Assembly (NCBI RefSeq): GCF_937616625.2
Contig: NC_065570.1
Span: 2,924,001-2,988,000, forward strand
Reading direction: 5' to 3'
DNA length: 64,000 nt
Source of the DNA: Mercurialis annua
Taxonomy: Eukaryota > Streptophyta > Magnoliopsida > Malpighiales > Euphorbiaceae
The notes below the pieces were generated by a model, which was not told the DNA's origin, ran no database searches, and saw nothing but the letters and a program-made list of their open reading frames with translations. Each line of letters starts with the position of its first letter. Position 1 is the stretch's first letter. Position numbers and translations under genes: made by a program. Positions 35,733 through 46,977 of this stretch are shown here, piece by piece.

Positions 35733-37535
35733 CTAAGCCTTATTCAAAGCGTCTTGCTTCTGCTTATCAAGCTTCGCCTTCACCTCCTTCGCTAAAGAAG
35801 CAGGATCCAACTGATTGACTCCAGAAAGATCGACGCCAGGATTCTGCTCCCGCAGCTTTGCCCCGATCGCCAACCGGTATTGAGTCATGACTTGGGAATA
35901 AAAGCTCCCAGAGTCACCCAATCGCCGGCGGAGACGCCCCTCTTCTTTCTTCAGATCATCCCTCTCCTTAGCGAGAGCACCTGAAGAAGATTGTAGAGAC
36001 TCGACTTCCTCGGACAAAGTTCGAACCCGAGCCTCTAAAGCGGAAATCTCCCGAGTCTTGGTAGATACGGAGGACCTCAGCTGTTGGATCAGACCGGTCG
36101 CCTCGCCAGCCTCCTCCTCCATCTTTTGTTTCTCGGAGAGCCAGGATTCGGAATCTCTCTGGAGTTTCTTCAATTGATCCACCGCATCCCTTCGGCGGCG
36201 CTCCAAAACAGCGATGGACTGGACCACCTGCGAAAGAAAACAACAAATAAGAAAAACAAAAGAAAAAAGAGAAACAAATCATAATATAAAAAAGAAAGAA
36301 GCATACCGAAAAACCGCCGAGACAGGCGAACTCAGCCAAATTATCGCCATGTTCGCGATCAATGGACTCAATGTCCTCTTTTATCATAATATTCTCCATG
36401 CAAGCATGAAGAATGGCGACGTTTGAAAGACGAGGCGGATTTTGCGCGTCCGCCCAAGCAGCAAACCGAGGTGCCTCCTCGAAAGACACCCCAGAAGATT
36501 TCTTCTTCTTGGGACGCTTGGTAGAAGCCCCAGCCTGGTCCTCAGCAGGACGCTTCTGGCCGGCGGTAGGCAACCCCTTCAGAGAAGGACCTGACTCCTT
36601 CGAAGGAAGCAGAGGCGACTCGGAAGTCGCAGCAGGAACTTGATCTCCAGAAGCAGGATCAAGATCCGGATTCACCGAATCAGGCGTCGGATTCGGCACA
36701 GCAGTTGTAGAGGGATTAGGAACGCCGCTAGTCACCTCGCCCATATCTACAGTCATATCGACATGAAAATTATCAAGCAAATGTTCAAGAGAAGTCGACA
36801 TCCTACAAAACAAAACATAACAACAAAGATTAGAAAAATACCTTCTAAAGGAAGATCCGCCAAAAGTATTTCACGGCGACTTAAATACTGCTCTAAAAGA
36901 ACGCTGTGCTTGGGCTTGTCAAAACGACAATCCGACAGCAAAGACAGGGCGAAGTCCTTCTCCCCATCATCCAAATCAGGTACATTAGTAAACGAAACCT
37001 TACTAGAAGTAAAACTCCGCGAAAAAGAGGAGAAAGAAGAGTGTTGAACCAAGAAAAACTTAGGGGTCCAGCCCTTCAAAGAAGAAGGAAGACTAAAAAG
37101 AGACCGATTCGGTCGACCACCAGCAAAAATAAATTCCTCACCCTTTCGGCGGGAGAAAACATAAAAATAATTAAAAAGAGCAAGCGAAGGCTCCTGCATC
37201 CGAACCCTGCACGATTCCATAAAAGAACAAAGAAGGCGAATCGCGTTCGGATGCAGTTGGCCCAAAGGAACACCTAAATTATGACAGACCTCTACGATTA
37301 AAGACTCTAAGGGAAACCTAAGACCCGCTAAAAGTTGCTCGTGAAAAATTACTATCTTAGAAGGCGAATCCGTGCTATGATTCGCCCGATACGATTTCGC
37401 CGGCCTCAAAATAACATACGACCCGGGGAAGCTAAAATCCTCGGCATAACCGAGTATCTGCTCTCTTGACAAGGAGCTTCGCGTATATTCTAGCTCATCA
37501 CGAGCACCCTTCGCCCCCTCAGTTACTTCTGACAT
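35733..37535 (-). CDS. Spliced antisense ORF of the Tat element (542 residues)
   Basis: On the minus strand three exons join in frame: 37535-36842, 36746-36307 and 36227-35733, with GT-AG introns of 95 and 79 bp. The first exon (ATG at 37535) resembles the N-terminal part of proteins labelled 'putative gypsy type transposon' (blocks such as FPLESLIVEVCHNLGVPLGQ and GWTPKFFLVQ). The middle is Pro/Ser-rich with a basic cluster (KRPKKKK) that could be a nuclear signal. The last exon is a long coiled coil (from VLERRRRDAVDQLKKLQ to KEEGRLRRRL). Antisense ORFs between pol and the 3' LTR are known from Tat elements; their function is unknown. The exon model is inferred from frame and splice sites, not from transcripts. 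Confidence 0.75.
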
Positions 37536-38148
37536 TTTAAAATTTTTAAATGGGGGGGAAACACGGAATGATGAAAAAATTAAAACTCTAAAAGATCAAA
37601 AGAAGGGGAAAGAAGGAGAACAAGACGAAGAACAATGCGAAGAACAAGAACAGAAGGAACAAAATCAAAAACGAAGAACTACCAGGAAATTAAAATTAAA
37701 GAAAAGGTAAAATACCTCGCAAGCAAATACGCAGGATCAAAAGAAAGGTAAGGAGCAACTTGAAAACGAGGAATCTTGACAGCAGAAGAAGGAAACCCAC
37801 GAAAAGCTTGAAGAAATTGAAGGTTAGCAGTTGCAGAGAAAGCAAAGGTTGGAAAAGAAAGAAAATGAAAGAAAATGAACTATTATATAGCCTGAACCAA
37901 AGAAACTGAAAAGACGAGATCCCATAATACTAATGGCGCACGAAGACACTTGTCGTTCATCCAGTCATAACCCTCTACTGATGGACAACACGTGGCAATA
38001 CAGAATCTTACTAAAGAAGAAACGTCACCCACAAACATATGAAACGACTCGCCCGGAATACAAAGCGACTCGCCCGCATAAAAGAACTCAGCTCCAAAAG
38101 AGCTAAAATCCACTAAGGCATAAATGCCAAACTACTTCAGCTCACTTG
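37536..38148. other. Leader/promoter region of the antisense ORF
   Basis: A-rich on the plus strand up to about 37720, so the minus-strand leader is T-rich. A minus-strand promoter must lie here or in the 3' LTR. No clear TATA box was chosen. Two GACTCGCCCG repeats occur near 38045-38075. Confidence 0.4.
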
Positions 38149-38156
38149 CGGGGGGG
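38149..38156 (+). other. Polypurine tract of the gypsy element
   Basis: A GCGGGGGGG run ends four bases before the 3' LTR (followed by CTAA). Confidence 0.75.
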
Positions 38157-38160
38157 CTAA

Positions 38161-38753
38161 TGATGGATACCGAATCCTACTGTAAGTATAATGGAGCCGA
38201 GTTGCAGGAGATCCACTCTCAGGCGACACCGGACTCCCCCTGAAGACGGAAAGATATGAAGGAGATACCGAATCTCTAAGATTCGGTAATACACTAATAA
38301 AGACCGAATCCCACATGATCCGCCAAGAGCGCGTCAGGTCCGGGATTCGGATAAACGACTAAATATGGAAACCTTGTCCTATTTGGACACAAACACTACA
38401 TATGGAAGGATAAGCTCTACTTTAGGAAGATAAGACTATTTAGGAAGACGTTCCTAAATAGGACTCTTATCAGATTAAGGTAGATCTCGACAAATCAGGA
38501 GAATCCTTAAGATACGGCCGAATCCCTACAAAGTAGGATTCACCTACCTAATACAACTCTACTAGGTATATTCGTCTACTATAAAAGGAGCACGAGGTAT
38601 GCCTAGAATCACAATTACATTCATATACTAAAAACGCTGCTCAAAGCTCTAAACTGACTTTAGCATCGGAGAGTTAATCGGACAACCACCGTCCGGTTAG
38701 CTTCTACCCTGTTTTGCAGGTTCACTCACCGGTTCAGAAGGCAGACTCCATCA
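38161..38753 (+). repeat. 3' LTR of the Tat-type gypsy element
   Basis: 593 bp, same sequence as 30833-31425 as far as I can read, followed by target duplication ATTCT. Confidence 0.94.
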
Positions 38754-38758
38754 ATTCT

Positions 38759-41700
38759 TATTTAATTATTGTAATTTTAAGATCTAATTATTTTAGATTA
38801 TGTATTTGGATGACCTTTAATGATTAGTTTAACCCTATTCGATTATTGTATTTTTACAGTTTTCATCATCTTTTTTAGAATAATTTACTCAATGTATTGA
38901 GAAATCGTTTATGTAATTTTTATTATTATTAATAGAAGGTTTAGTTTTTGACAAAATAAAAAAGTTAACATATTGTTCCATCATGTAGAATTTTTATCCT
39001 CTGCATTAAATTTATAATTGCAGCACTGTCCGTAATATATTACCAAATGTTAATTAAAATGTCTCACATCATGCATACGGTATTTAATAGATCCATGATT
39101 TTTCTAAGTAGTGCAAGTCAAACTCAGATTAGACATAAGATATTAAATCATCAAATACAATGTCACCTCATCATCTGATTTTTAATTGAATTGCAACTTT
39201 ATCTTAACAATCAAAGATAATATATATATATATATTATTAAGTTTTATTTATAAATTTTTTGTACAATAAAATTGGAGTATTTACCAGAAATACTATATT
39301 TTTAAAAATATTTACAAAAATTACTATAGGTTTGAAAATTTATTTTTTATTCTTTTTTTTTTGAAAATTTATTTTTTATAATGAAAGTTTATAGAAATAT
39401 TCTGTCTTTTTTATAAATTGTTTCAAAAATACTTTTCAAATGTCTTTTTTATAAATTGTTTCAAAAATACTTTTCAAATGTGTTTTTAGAAACCACTGAA
39501 AACCGTTTGAGATTGTTTCAAAAAAAAAAATTAAAAACCATTTGAAACTGCAAAGTAAACAGATAGAGATCGAGACTTATTGAGGTATGACTACAAAATT
39601 TGCAGTTTATAGATTAAAGTTTACAAATATATTTTTCTGGTATTTTTTGTAATCGAATTAATTATCTATTTTTTTTTATTAAAATCAGAGAAAAGGATGG
39701 CTAAGTGAGCCCAAACAGCTTCTATCTTGGCTAAAAAAGTAGCAAAGAAATTTTGCCTTATTTGTAAACTAAAACATGGCATTTTGTTTAATTTTAGATT
39801 AGGAGTATTAATTCAATGAATCATGAAAATGGATACAGAATTGTATTTTGAATTTATTTTCGAGAACATTTGACAATATTTAACCCACATCACATGAGAT
39901 TCTTTTGTAATTTAGTATTATTCATATGACATGTACCTGAGATTTAAAAGGAGATATTATAGCGTATCACACTTTTTTTTTATATTAATTTTCTATAAAA
40001 AGACAAATAAATTAAATTTTAGATTATAAATAATACATATAATACAAAAATATAACATATTCAATATAATAATTTCTGATACTCCTTCTATATAACCTTT
40101 AAAATTATTTATCTTTTTAATAAAAAAATGGAAATTTTTTATCATCATTATAGATTTTAATAGAATTGTTGATTATGTGACCCACTATGAGTTGTCCATG
40201 ATTCCAAATATGAACGGAAAATATAAAATTAAAAGAGCATCACAGCTTGAAATTTCATATTCAATAAATAGATCTTGTTAAAAATATTTGTGGATAGTTA
40301 ATTATTAAAGGCGCATATTAAATAGGACGACGGACATTAAGATGGCGAGACTAGCCTCCCCGATCCAAAATAAATATAAACTACACAACAAAATATATTT
40401 TATTTTTAAAATTTGCCATAAAAATGAAAAACTACCATCGACCGTCAAAATTCGGACTCGGAATATGCTCATTTTTAACCACAAGATCATGATATTATAA
40501 GTGTAATAAGCGTATATATGTGTGAAATGGATCAACCCTAGAGATGATGAAACAAAGATTCAATTTTCAACATCCGTCACTAAAGATAGTACAAATTTCA
40601 TCACCTTTCAGAAAAGCTGCTATCATGAAGTCTATGTAAAGCTAATGAGCTCATCTCATCAATGTCTGAACACAAAGAATCTATGTTATATTATTAAATT
40701 TATCTAAAAACATATTCTAATTTTAGCGTGAGAATTAAAAAACAAAAATCAGATCCAAAACGTGATTTTTAATTAGAACGTTATTTTCAGCCGACTTTTT
40801 AATTTATTTTCAATTGAATAGGATAATGGTTGTTTATTTGTCTTTTATATTTTCTTGTTCGAGAACATGAAGATTAGATATTACTAGTTACTTTTATGAT
40901 ATTCATTTTTTTATTTTATCTTGCATACATCAGATTTGCTTCGAATTGATCCACTAGCTCTGCCTAACATCATTTTATTGGTTTTTTTTATTTATAAATT
41001 ATTCTTGAATATGATATATTATTATATATGTTAGTGTGCCTATTAAATTTTAATCTGCAAGATCTTAACAAACATGCATATACAATGGGATGCAGGAGGA
41101 TAAAATTTGAACAATACTCTCTATTTTTAAATTAATTTAAAAATAAAATAATATAATATAAGCACGTCTAAAAATTGAGATGACCAAATCTTTACTTGAC
41201 TTAAAAACAGAGAGTATTGTCCTTAATTGACCTAAAATCACAAGTGTTGTGGAATACGGGTCATCAACTCGTTCAAGTGTTGTGGAATATAGAAATCGAA
41301 CCAAAGACATGTCCTTAATTAATTTCATAAATTAATTAGATAAATATATAAAATAAATATTGAAAATAGTCAAATGATTCAATTTTCCTCTTTCTATTAC
41401 GTTCAAACTCTTAATTTCTGTACCAATGTAATTGTGTATACAAGCAAGTTTTCAAAAATGTATGCTAAAATAGAAATCTGGGGATGGAATCTAAATAATA
41501 AGAGAAATTAAAAAGAGTGGAGATGCCCTAAATTTCAACGAGAAGCCTTCTAGAGAATAACATAACATACATGCAATTGGATCAACGTACGTACCCGATT
41601 CAAGTTAAGTCAAACTATTAATTTGCACCCTTCACTCAATTAATTATTTATTTATGGGCAGTGCTAAATGGCCCGAAAAATATGGACACAAAATAGCCAG

Positions 41701-43119
41701 AATATTAATTCAATTTGCAAATGAGGACTTGTGTAAGATTGGTTTGTAAAAATAATCTTTTTCAATTCGTTAATTAATGGAGCAATTAATTATATCCATA
41801 TTTCCGATAGAACTTTGTATTTCCACTATAAGTAATATTTTTGACTATAAATGATAAACTAATTCCAAGATCAAAATTATAACAACCAATTATTTTCAAG
41901 ATGACAAACAATTTTTAAGGTAAATTAAATTAAAACTAATAATTTTATTTTTGTTAATATTTTTAAATTAAGTATAATTTGATAATTCAAATTAGCCAAG
42001 AATAATATAATTTTTTTTATTTTGATTTTAATGTAAACTTATATATGCATACTATTAATTAATTAAAAAACCAACAATTCAGCTAATATCTATGTACCAA
42101 TATGAATTCTTTTAATCAAAAGAGTTACCCCGAGATATTTTAACTCTTAATAAAATTTTCTAAATTTTATCAATTTTTATTTTTAATATATTATTAGAAT
42201 TTAATTCAGCTAATAAACTTTGCTTGAAGTGTGTGGTTGAAAAGAAAATAATAAAATTTATATTTGAACAAAGAGTTAATGCGGCTCTCAAACTAATATC
42301 TCGGGGTCAAATAATTTTATTTTAACTATTTGGGTCAATTAAATCCAAAACTTGTATTTTCATGGTCAAATAAGTCAATTATACCTCCAAATTTACATCT
42401 CGGGATTAAAGAAGTCCATATTTTGATGTGTACAATTTTGGGATAACTAGCCATGAATTAGAGAGTTTGTTCCATATATATGTTTTTTTGTGTGTACAAT
42501 TTGAGCAATTTATTTTCTTTATATAGCTATTGCGGCTTTATCAAGAATTTATGTGTTTTTTATTAAAATCAAATCAAGCTCAACCTCAAGTTGCTCGTAT
42601 ATTATTTGAGTTTCACCTCTCTTGTGTTATATGAACTTGGGTTTAAATTTGAAAATTTAAATTCATTCGAGTTTGAGTTCGTACTTGTGTAATACATCCG
42701 AATTCGAGCTTGATGTAACTCAGTTTAGGTGCAATTTGTTTAAATTATGCAGTCCCTCCGGTCATAATATTTGTCGCTTTCAATTTACATGAAATAGTCA
42801 ACTGCGATAATTATTATACACGAAAACAAATTAAACTAGTTTACTTAATATGAATTACTTTTATAAATATTTTTATTTTTGTAAATATTTTTTAAAATTG
42901 AGTGTAATTTAATTATTTGAATTACCAAAACTATCTAATCGACTATTAAATTATTGGACCACAAGATTTTTTTTAGTCAAACAATATATATTATTGATAG
43001 AATTAACTGATTACATTCGAACATTAAAGTACATCGTAGATCGAAATTATAGAAATAAAAACAACTGAAACTTATAATTGATCTACGACAAAAAAACGAA
43101 ACGGTAATAGAAGTTTAAA
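38759..43119. other. AT-rich intergenic DNA
   Basis: Holds a perfect 38-bp tandem duplication (39403-39478), a short TA run near 39222, and a MITE-like stretch near 42280-42470. No gene was recognised. Confidence 0.5.
39403..39478 (+). repeat. Perfect 38-bp tandem duplication
   Basis: A unit starting TGTCTTTTTTATAAATTG is repeated twice head to tail without mismatch, so the duplication is recent. Confidence 0.85.
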
Positions 43120-43330
43120 GATTCAAATTTTACAAGTGACTAAAACAGGATAAGTTCAAGTGTTGAGAATTCTCTGACACCAGTCGTACCCTCGTAACTT
43201 CTATTAACCACTAGTTTTGCTATTAGTGTACTTCAAACGAGGATAAAAGACCTTGAACATTCAAAAGCGTGAAGTTGAAGATTGAATAAATGCTGATAAA
43301 TCGCTACGTGATGGATTTGAAAATCAAAAT
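43120..43330 (-). repeat. Dispersed repeat, copy 2
   Basis: Read on the minus strand it aligns with 9640-9910: AGTGGTTAATAGAAGTTACG, GACTGGTGTCAGAGAATTC and ACACTTGAACTTATCC occur in the same order, with GATCTACGATGTA nearby (43045-43060). Confidence 0.55.
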
Positions 43331-44947
43331 AAAGATCAGAATTTTATCAACTCATTATGAAATATATAGTAAAAAGAAGTTTATATTTCAATTTGTTCCA
43401 TTATATATCTATATTTTCAATCCTATATTTTCTTTATAAAATATCATCTAACTTATTATATATTACTATTTCATTCCAACAAATATAGAAATAATTTTAT
43501 TTATCATTATCTTTAAAAAATATTAAAAAGAAAAACTTAGATTATATATGGATCTGTCGAAATGAAATAATAAAAAAATATAGGTTATGTATAGTATTAA
43601 AATGAATTCCACGTCATGATAGAAAAAATGAGTCCAAATAGCGGTTAGTGCCATCATCTATGCTCTTTAGTCTTTAATAACCTATTTATTATCAAAGAGA
43701 AAATAAAATATTACTACAACAAATATTTGTTGTTTTTTTGCAGAAATAACCTTAACCATAATTTTAATTGAATTAACCTCCTTCGGGCCATTTTGTGTTC
43801 ACATCTTTCGGGCCAAATAGATTTTGCCTTTATTTATTTACTGGTTTTTTATTTTCTTCGCTTGTTGAATCATAAATTATTAATTGACCACTAATTAACC
43901 ATACGTGATTACTAACTGTACCATTTAATCCATCATTTTCCTTTTCATTTTACATGAAAATTTATTTCACTAGATGTACACTCTAATTGAGCTAATACTT
44001 GATTTACTCAGGAATCCGATAGAGAAAATTACAAAAATGATATAAAATTGACTAATTTTTTAAAGAAACACACTAATTCGTTCTCATTTTCAGATGCTCT
44101 TAAGTATTAGAGATATATTAAAAAATGTGTCCCGGGAAAGAAATTCACGACATGTAGGCCTTCCCTCCACACGGCATTGCTCTGTCAGACTTTTTTAGCC
44201 CGATTCTAGACCAATTTTGATCGGAACAATCCGATCGGTCTATTAGAGGTGCTTCTTGATGATTAATTTTGGAATGGAATTCTGCAGGTTGCCTTAGTCT
44301 GTCAATGTCATGGTACGGGAATATCAAACATTAACCAAGGCATTCTGTTTTATGAAGAAAGACTTCTGTATGCTTTTCCAACCAAGTAGAAAAAACTTTC
44401 TGTAGGTGAAATCACTCCGCTACAAATTAATGGTTATAACATACATTTTATAAAATAATTGATGATATTTACAATTTAAAACACAATTATTAAAGATAAA
44501 TAATTTGTTTAATGGTGCCAAAAACCTCTTTGACTTGTTGAAAATTTATCCAAATCTTTCAAAAATTATAAATCTATTAGAATTTATTAATTCACTGAAA
44601 ATTTATTCAATTTTTTAAAACTAATTTAATAGTATTTTTTTAAAATTGATTTATTTGAACCATGTTATATTCAATTGACAATGTCTTTTTTTTTAAATAT
44701 ATGTTTCCCACATATGCAAAATTAAATTCATTTTGAAAAATTAAATAAATTTTCAGCGAATTCATCAAATTGGAATAAATTTACAACTTTTGAAAGATTT
44801 GGATAATTTTTATTAAAATAAAAAAATTGGTCTTTTAATATCATTAGACTAAAATAATAAATATTTTTTATTTGTGCGTAAAATTTAAATTTTCCACCAC
44901 TGACTAGCTATAATTAAATTCTTTGTCAAACAATAAATAGAAATGAT
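43331..44947. other. Intergenic DNA
   Basis: Between 44130 and 44330 the base composition is more balanced, but the reading frames there match nothing I know. Otherwise AT-rich without features. Confidence 0.4.
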
Positions 44948-44955
44948 TTATCTTA

Positions 44956-45344
44956 AGGGTATTGAAAAAACAAATCACAACGTTTCACTTTTATAGCGAT
45001 TTAATTCTAACGTTTAAAACGTTACGAAACAAATTCCAACCTTTTTCATTTTTCAATTTGTAGCCCAAATCAGTTTTCCGGCAGATTTGTCTCTTTTTGA
45101 GGCTACAAAATGCAAAAAAACGAAAAGTTGGGATTTTATTTGAATATTTTTTGAAACGTTGGAATTTCATATGTCGATATAAGTATCTAATATGGCTACC
45201 AGGTATGCACAAAATTTCCAGAAAACTGTTGGAATTATAAATTATAAAAATAAAAAAATTTGAGATTTGTTTTCGTAATTTTTTAAAAGTTGAGATTAAA
45301 TCGTAATAAAAGTGAAACTTTGTAAATTGTTTTACTATATCCCT
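44956..45344. mobile_element. MITE with 8-bp target duplication (389 bp)
   Basis: Ends AGGGTATTGAAAAAACAAAT and, inverted, AGGGATATAGTAAAACAATT, with arms of about 90 bp sharing GTTTCACTTTTAT and CGATTTAAT. TTATCTTA flanks both sides (44948-44955, 45345-45352), which suggests a hAT- or Mutator-type mobiliser. Confidence 0.75.
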
Positions 45345-45381
45345 TTATCTTATTGGAGTCATACAGATTATTATCGTTTAT

Positions 45382-45747
45382 AGAGCGGCGGAGCCAAGGG
45401 TGGCAAGCCCATGCAGCCGCCCCATATTTCGGCCAGACGCACAGCAGCGATAAGCTCCAATAAATTGTATGGATCTTGTAATTTTTACCACTGAGTCATT
45501 GTATAATTATTTGACTGACATTAAACTCTCAAAAATATATATTAAATTATTGCACTTTTACGATGTTAAAAAAGATGAACACAATTTTTTTGAATAATAG
45601 AGTTTAATTTTTTTTAAAGATGAATTACATAAAAAAAATGGTTGAATTACATATCGTCCGTCAACAAAAAAATCTAAAAATAATCAAACGGTTGTCTTGT
45701 CAAGAGAAATTCCGCCCTGTGACTTATATTTCTGGCTCCGCCACTCT
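45382..45747. mobile_element. hAT-like MITE (GGCGGAGCC ends)
   Basis: Terminal repeats AGAGCGGCGGAGCCAAG and AGAGTGGCGGAGCCAGA are inverted. The 8-bp flanks TCGTTTAT and TTCTATAT match only partly, so this is an older insertion. Confidence 0.62.
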
Positions 45748-45755
45748 TTCTATAT

Positions 45756-46977
45756 AAAATCTAACAAGAAGAATTGCCAATTGAAAAATGGAATGGTAGA
45801 CAAAAAAAATTAGGATTGTATTTGATTAAAATTATACCTTTTTAATCTACACCGTTCATTTTACAATGAACGGTGTAGATGAGGGAATCCAAATCTAAGA
45901 AATTAAGAAGATTTGTATTTATGAAAAAAAAAATAAGAAGATTCGTACTGAAGAGTTTAGCTATTGACTAGTAAAAAAAATCTATATAATTAAATAGCCA
46001 GTTTCTAGATTTTCTTTTGCATTACCATAAATGTTGAGATCTAATCCAAACTTAATGGTCAAGAAAATTAAGTAATTTGCCAATTTCTGAATAGAGTACA
46101 AATTAGTAATGGTTCTCGTTTTCATTGCGATAAGGATTAAGGGTTTCAAATTACTACCAAAAATTAGGCCACTAAATTGACAATTCTGGAATCCTGTATC
46201 TTATAAATCGGCACTCATTTCTTGTGTTTTAAGTGTTGAAATTGTCTATATCAACTATAATATAATTTATAGTTTTAATATGAATTTTTAATGGTTGTAA
46301 TTCAAAATATAATTTTTTTTATATCTTTATGATAAAATTATCGATTAAAAATTCGATCAATTGGTGCTAAATATGGAGCACCAAAACCTAAAAACAAAAA
46401 GTATGATAAGTAGGTTCTGAAATTCATAGACTAATTAATCACGAAGGTATTCAAACTATTACCTTTTTTATAAATATTTAGGTGATCAAACTTTAATTTC
46501 TTTCAATTAAATTTCTAAATTTTATATTTGTTTCAACGGGAGGTTCTCCATCAACTATACATATGGGACAGTCAGATTTACTTTTTTTTTTTGACTCAAA
46601 ACTTACCATATATGAAAAGTTTGGTCTAAAAAATCTCCACTAAAATAGAATTATGCGTAAGTGATAAAAAAATTAGAAAATACAAGCAAACAATATTAAT
46701 CACGTGGCAAATTCGGTAGCGACATACAAATTTTGGACGAAAACTTTCCATTGAGTAAAATTAAAGTTTAGTAACCAAAATAAAACGAATCAAAATTCAA
46801 TCACCAAAGTACAAATTAAGCAGTAGATGGATACTTCCACGATCAATTACTCGAAATTCACATTTATGTTGATTGAGTGAATTTTTAACATGTAATTAAA
46901 CAGTAAAAAGTAAAAATTATATTTTAAATTATACAATTCGTATTAAAATCCCAAAACACGCTTAAAGTTTTATATAT
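45756..46977. other. Intergenic DNA downstream of the alpha-galactosidase
   Basis: No gene recognised. The inverted repeat TACACCGTTCATT/AATGAACGGTGTA near 45850-45880 forms a short perfect hairpin. The last bases hold the 3' untranslated region of the galactosidase. Confidence 0.45.

Larger units (their letters stand above)
30833..38753 (+). mobile_element. Ty3/gypsy retrotransposon of Tat type, gag-less (7,921 bp)
   Basis: Two 593-bp LTRs, which I read as identical, begin TGATGGATACC and end CTCCATCA, with a perfect 5-bp target duplication ATTCT (30828-30832 and 38754-38758). Inside are a primer site, a pol frame with an extra plant-type RNase H, and an antisense spliced gene between pol and the 3' LTR. 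The extra RNase H and the antisense gene mark the Tat lineage. Only about 85 bases separate the LTR from pol, so gag is missing. Confidence 0.95.

Noticed and set aside
36753..36841. A 39-bp intron (36841-36803) joining exon 1 of the antisense ORF to MSTSLEHLL
   Set aside because: It is too short for a plant intron and does not reach the right frame; the 95-bp intron ending at 36747 does.
44145..44327. 60-codon frame on the minus strand
   Set aside because: No recognisable domain; likely chance in a less AT-rich segment.
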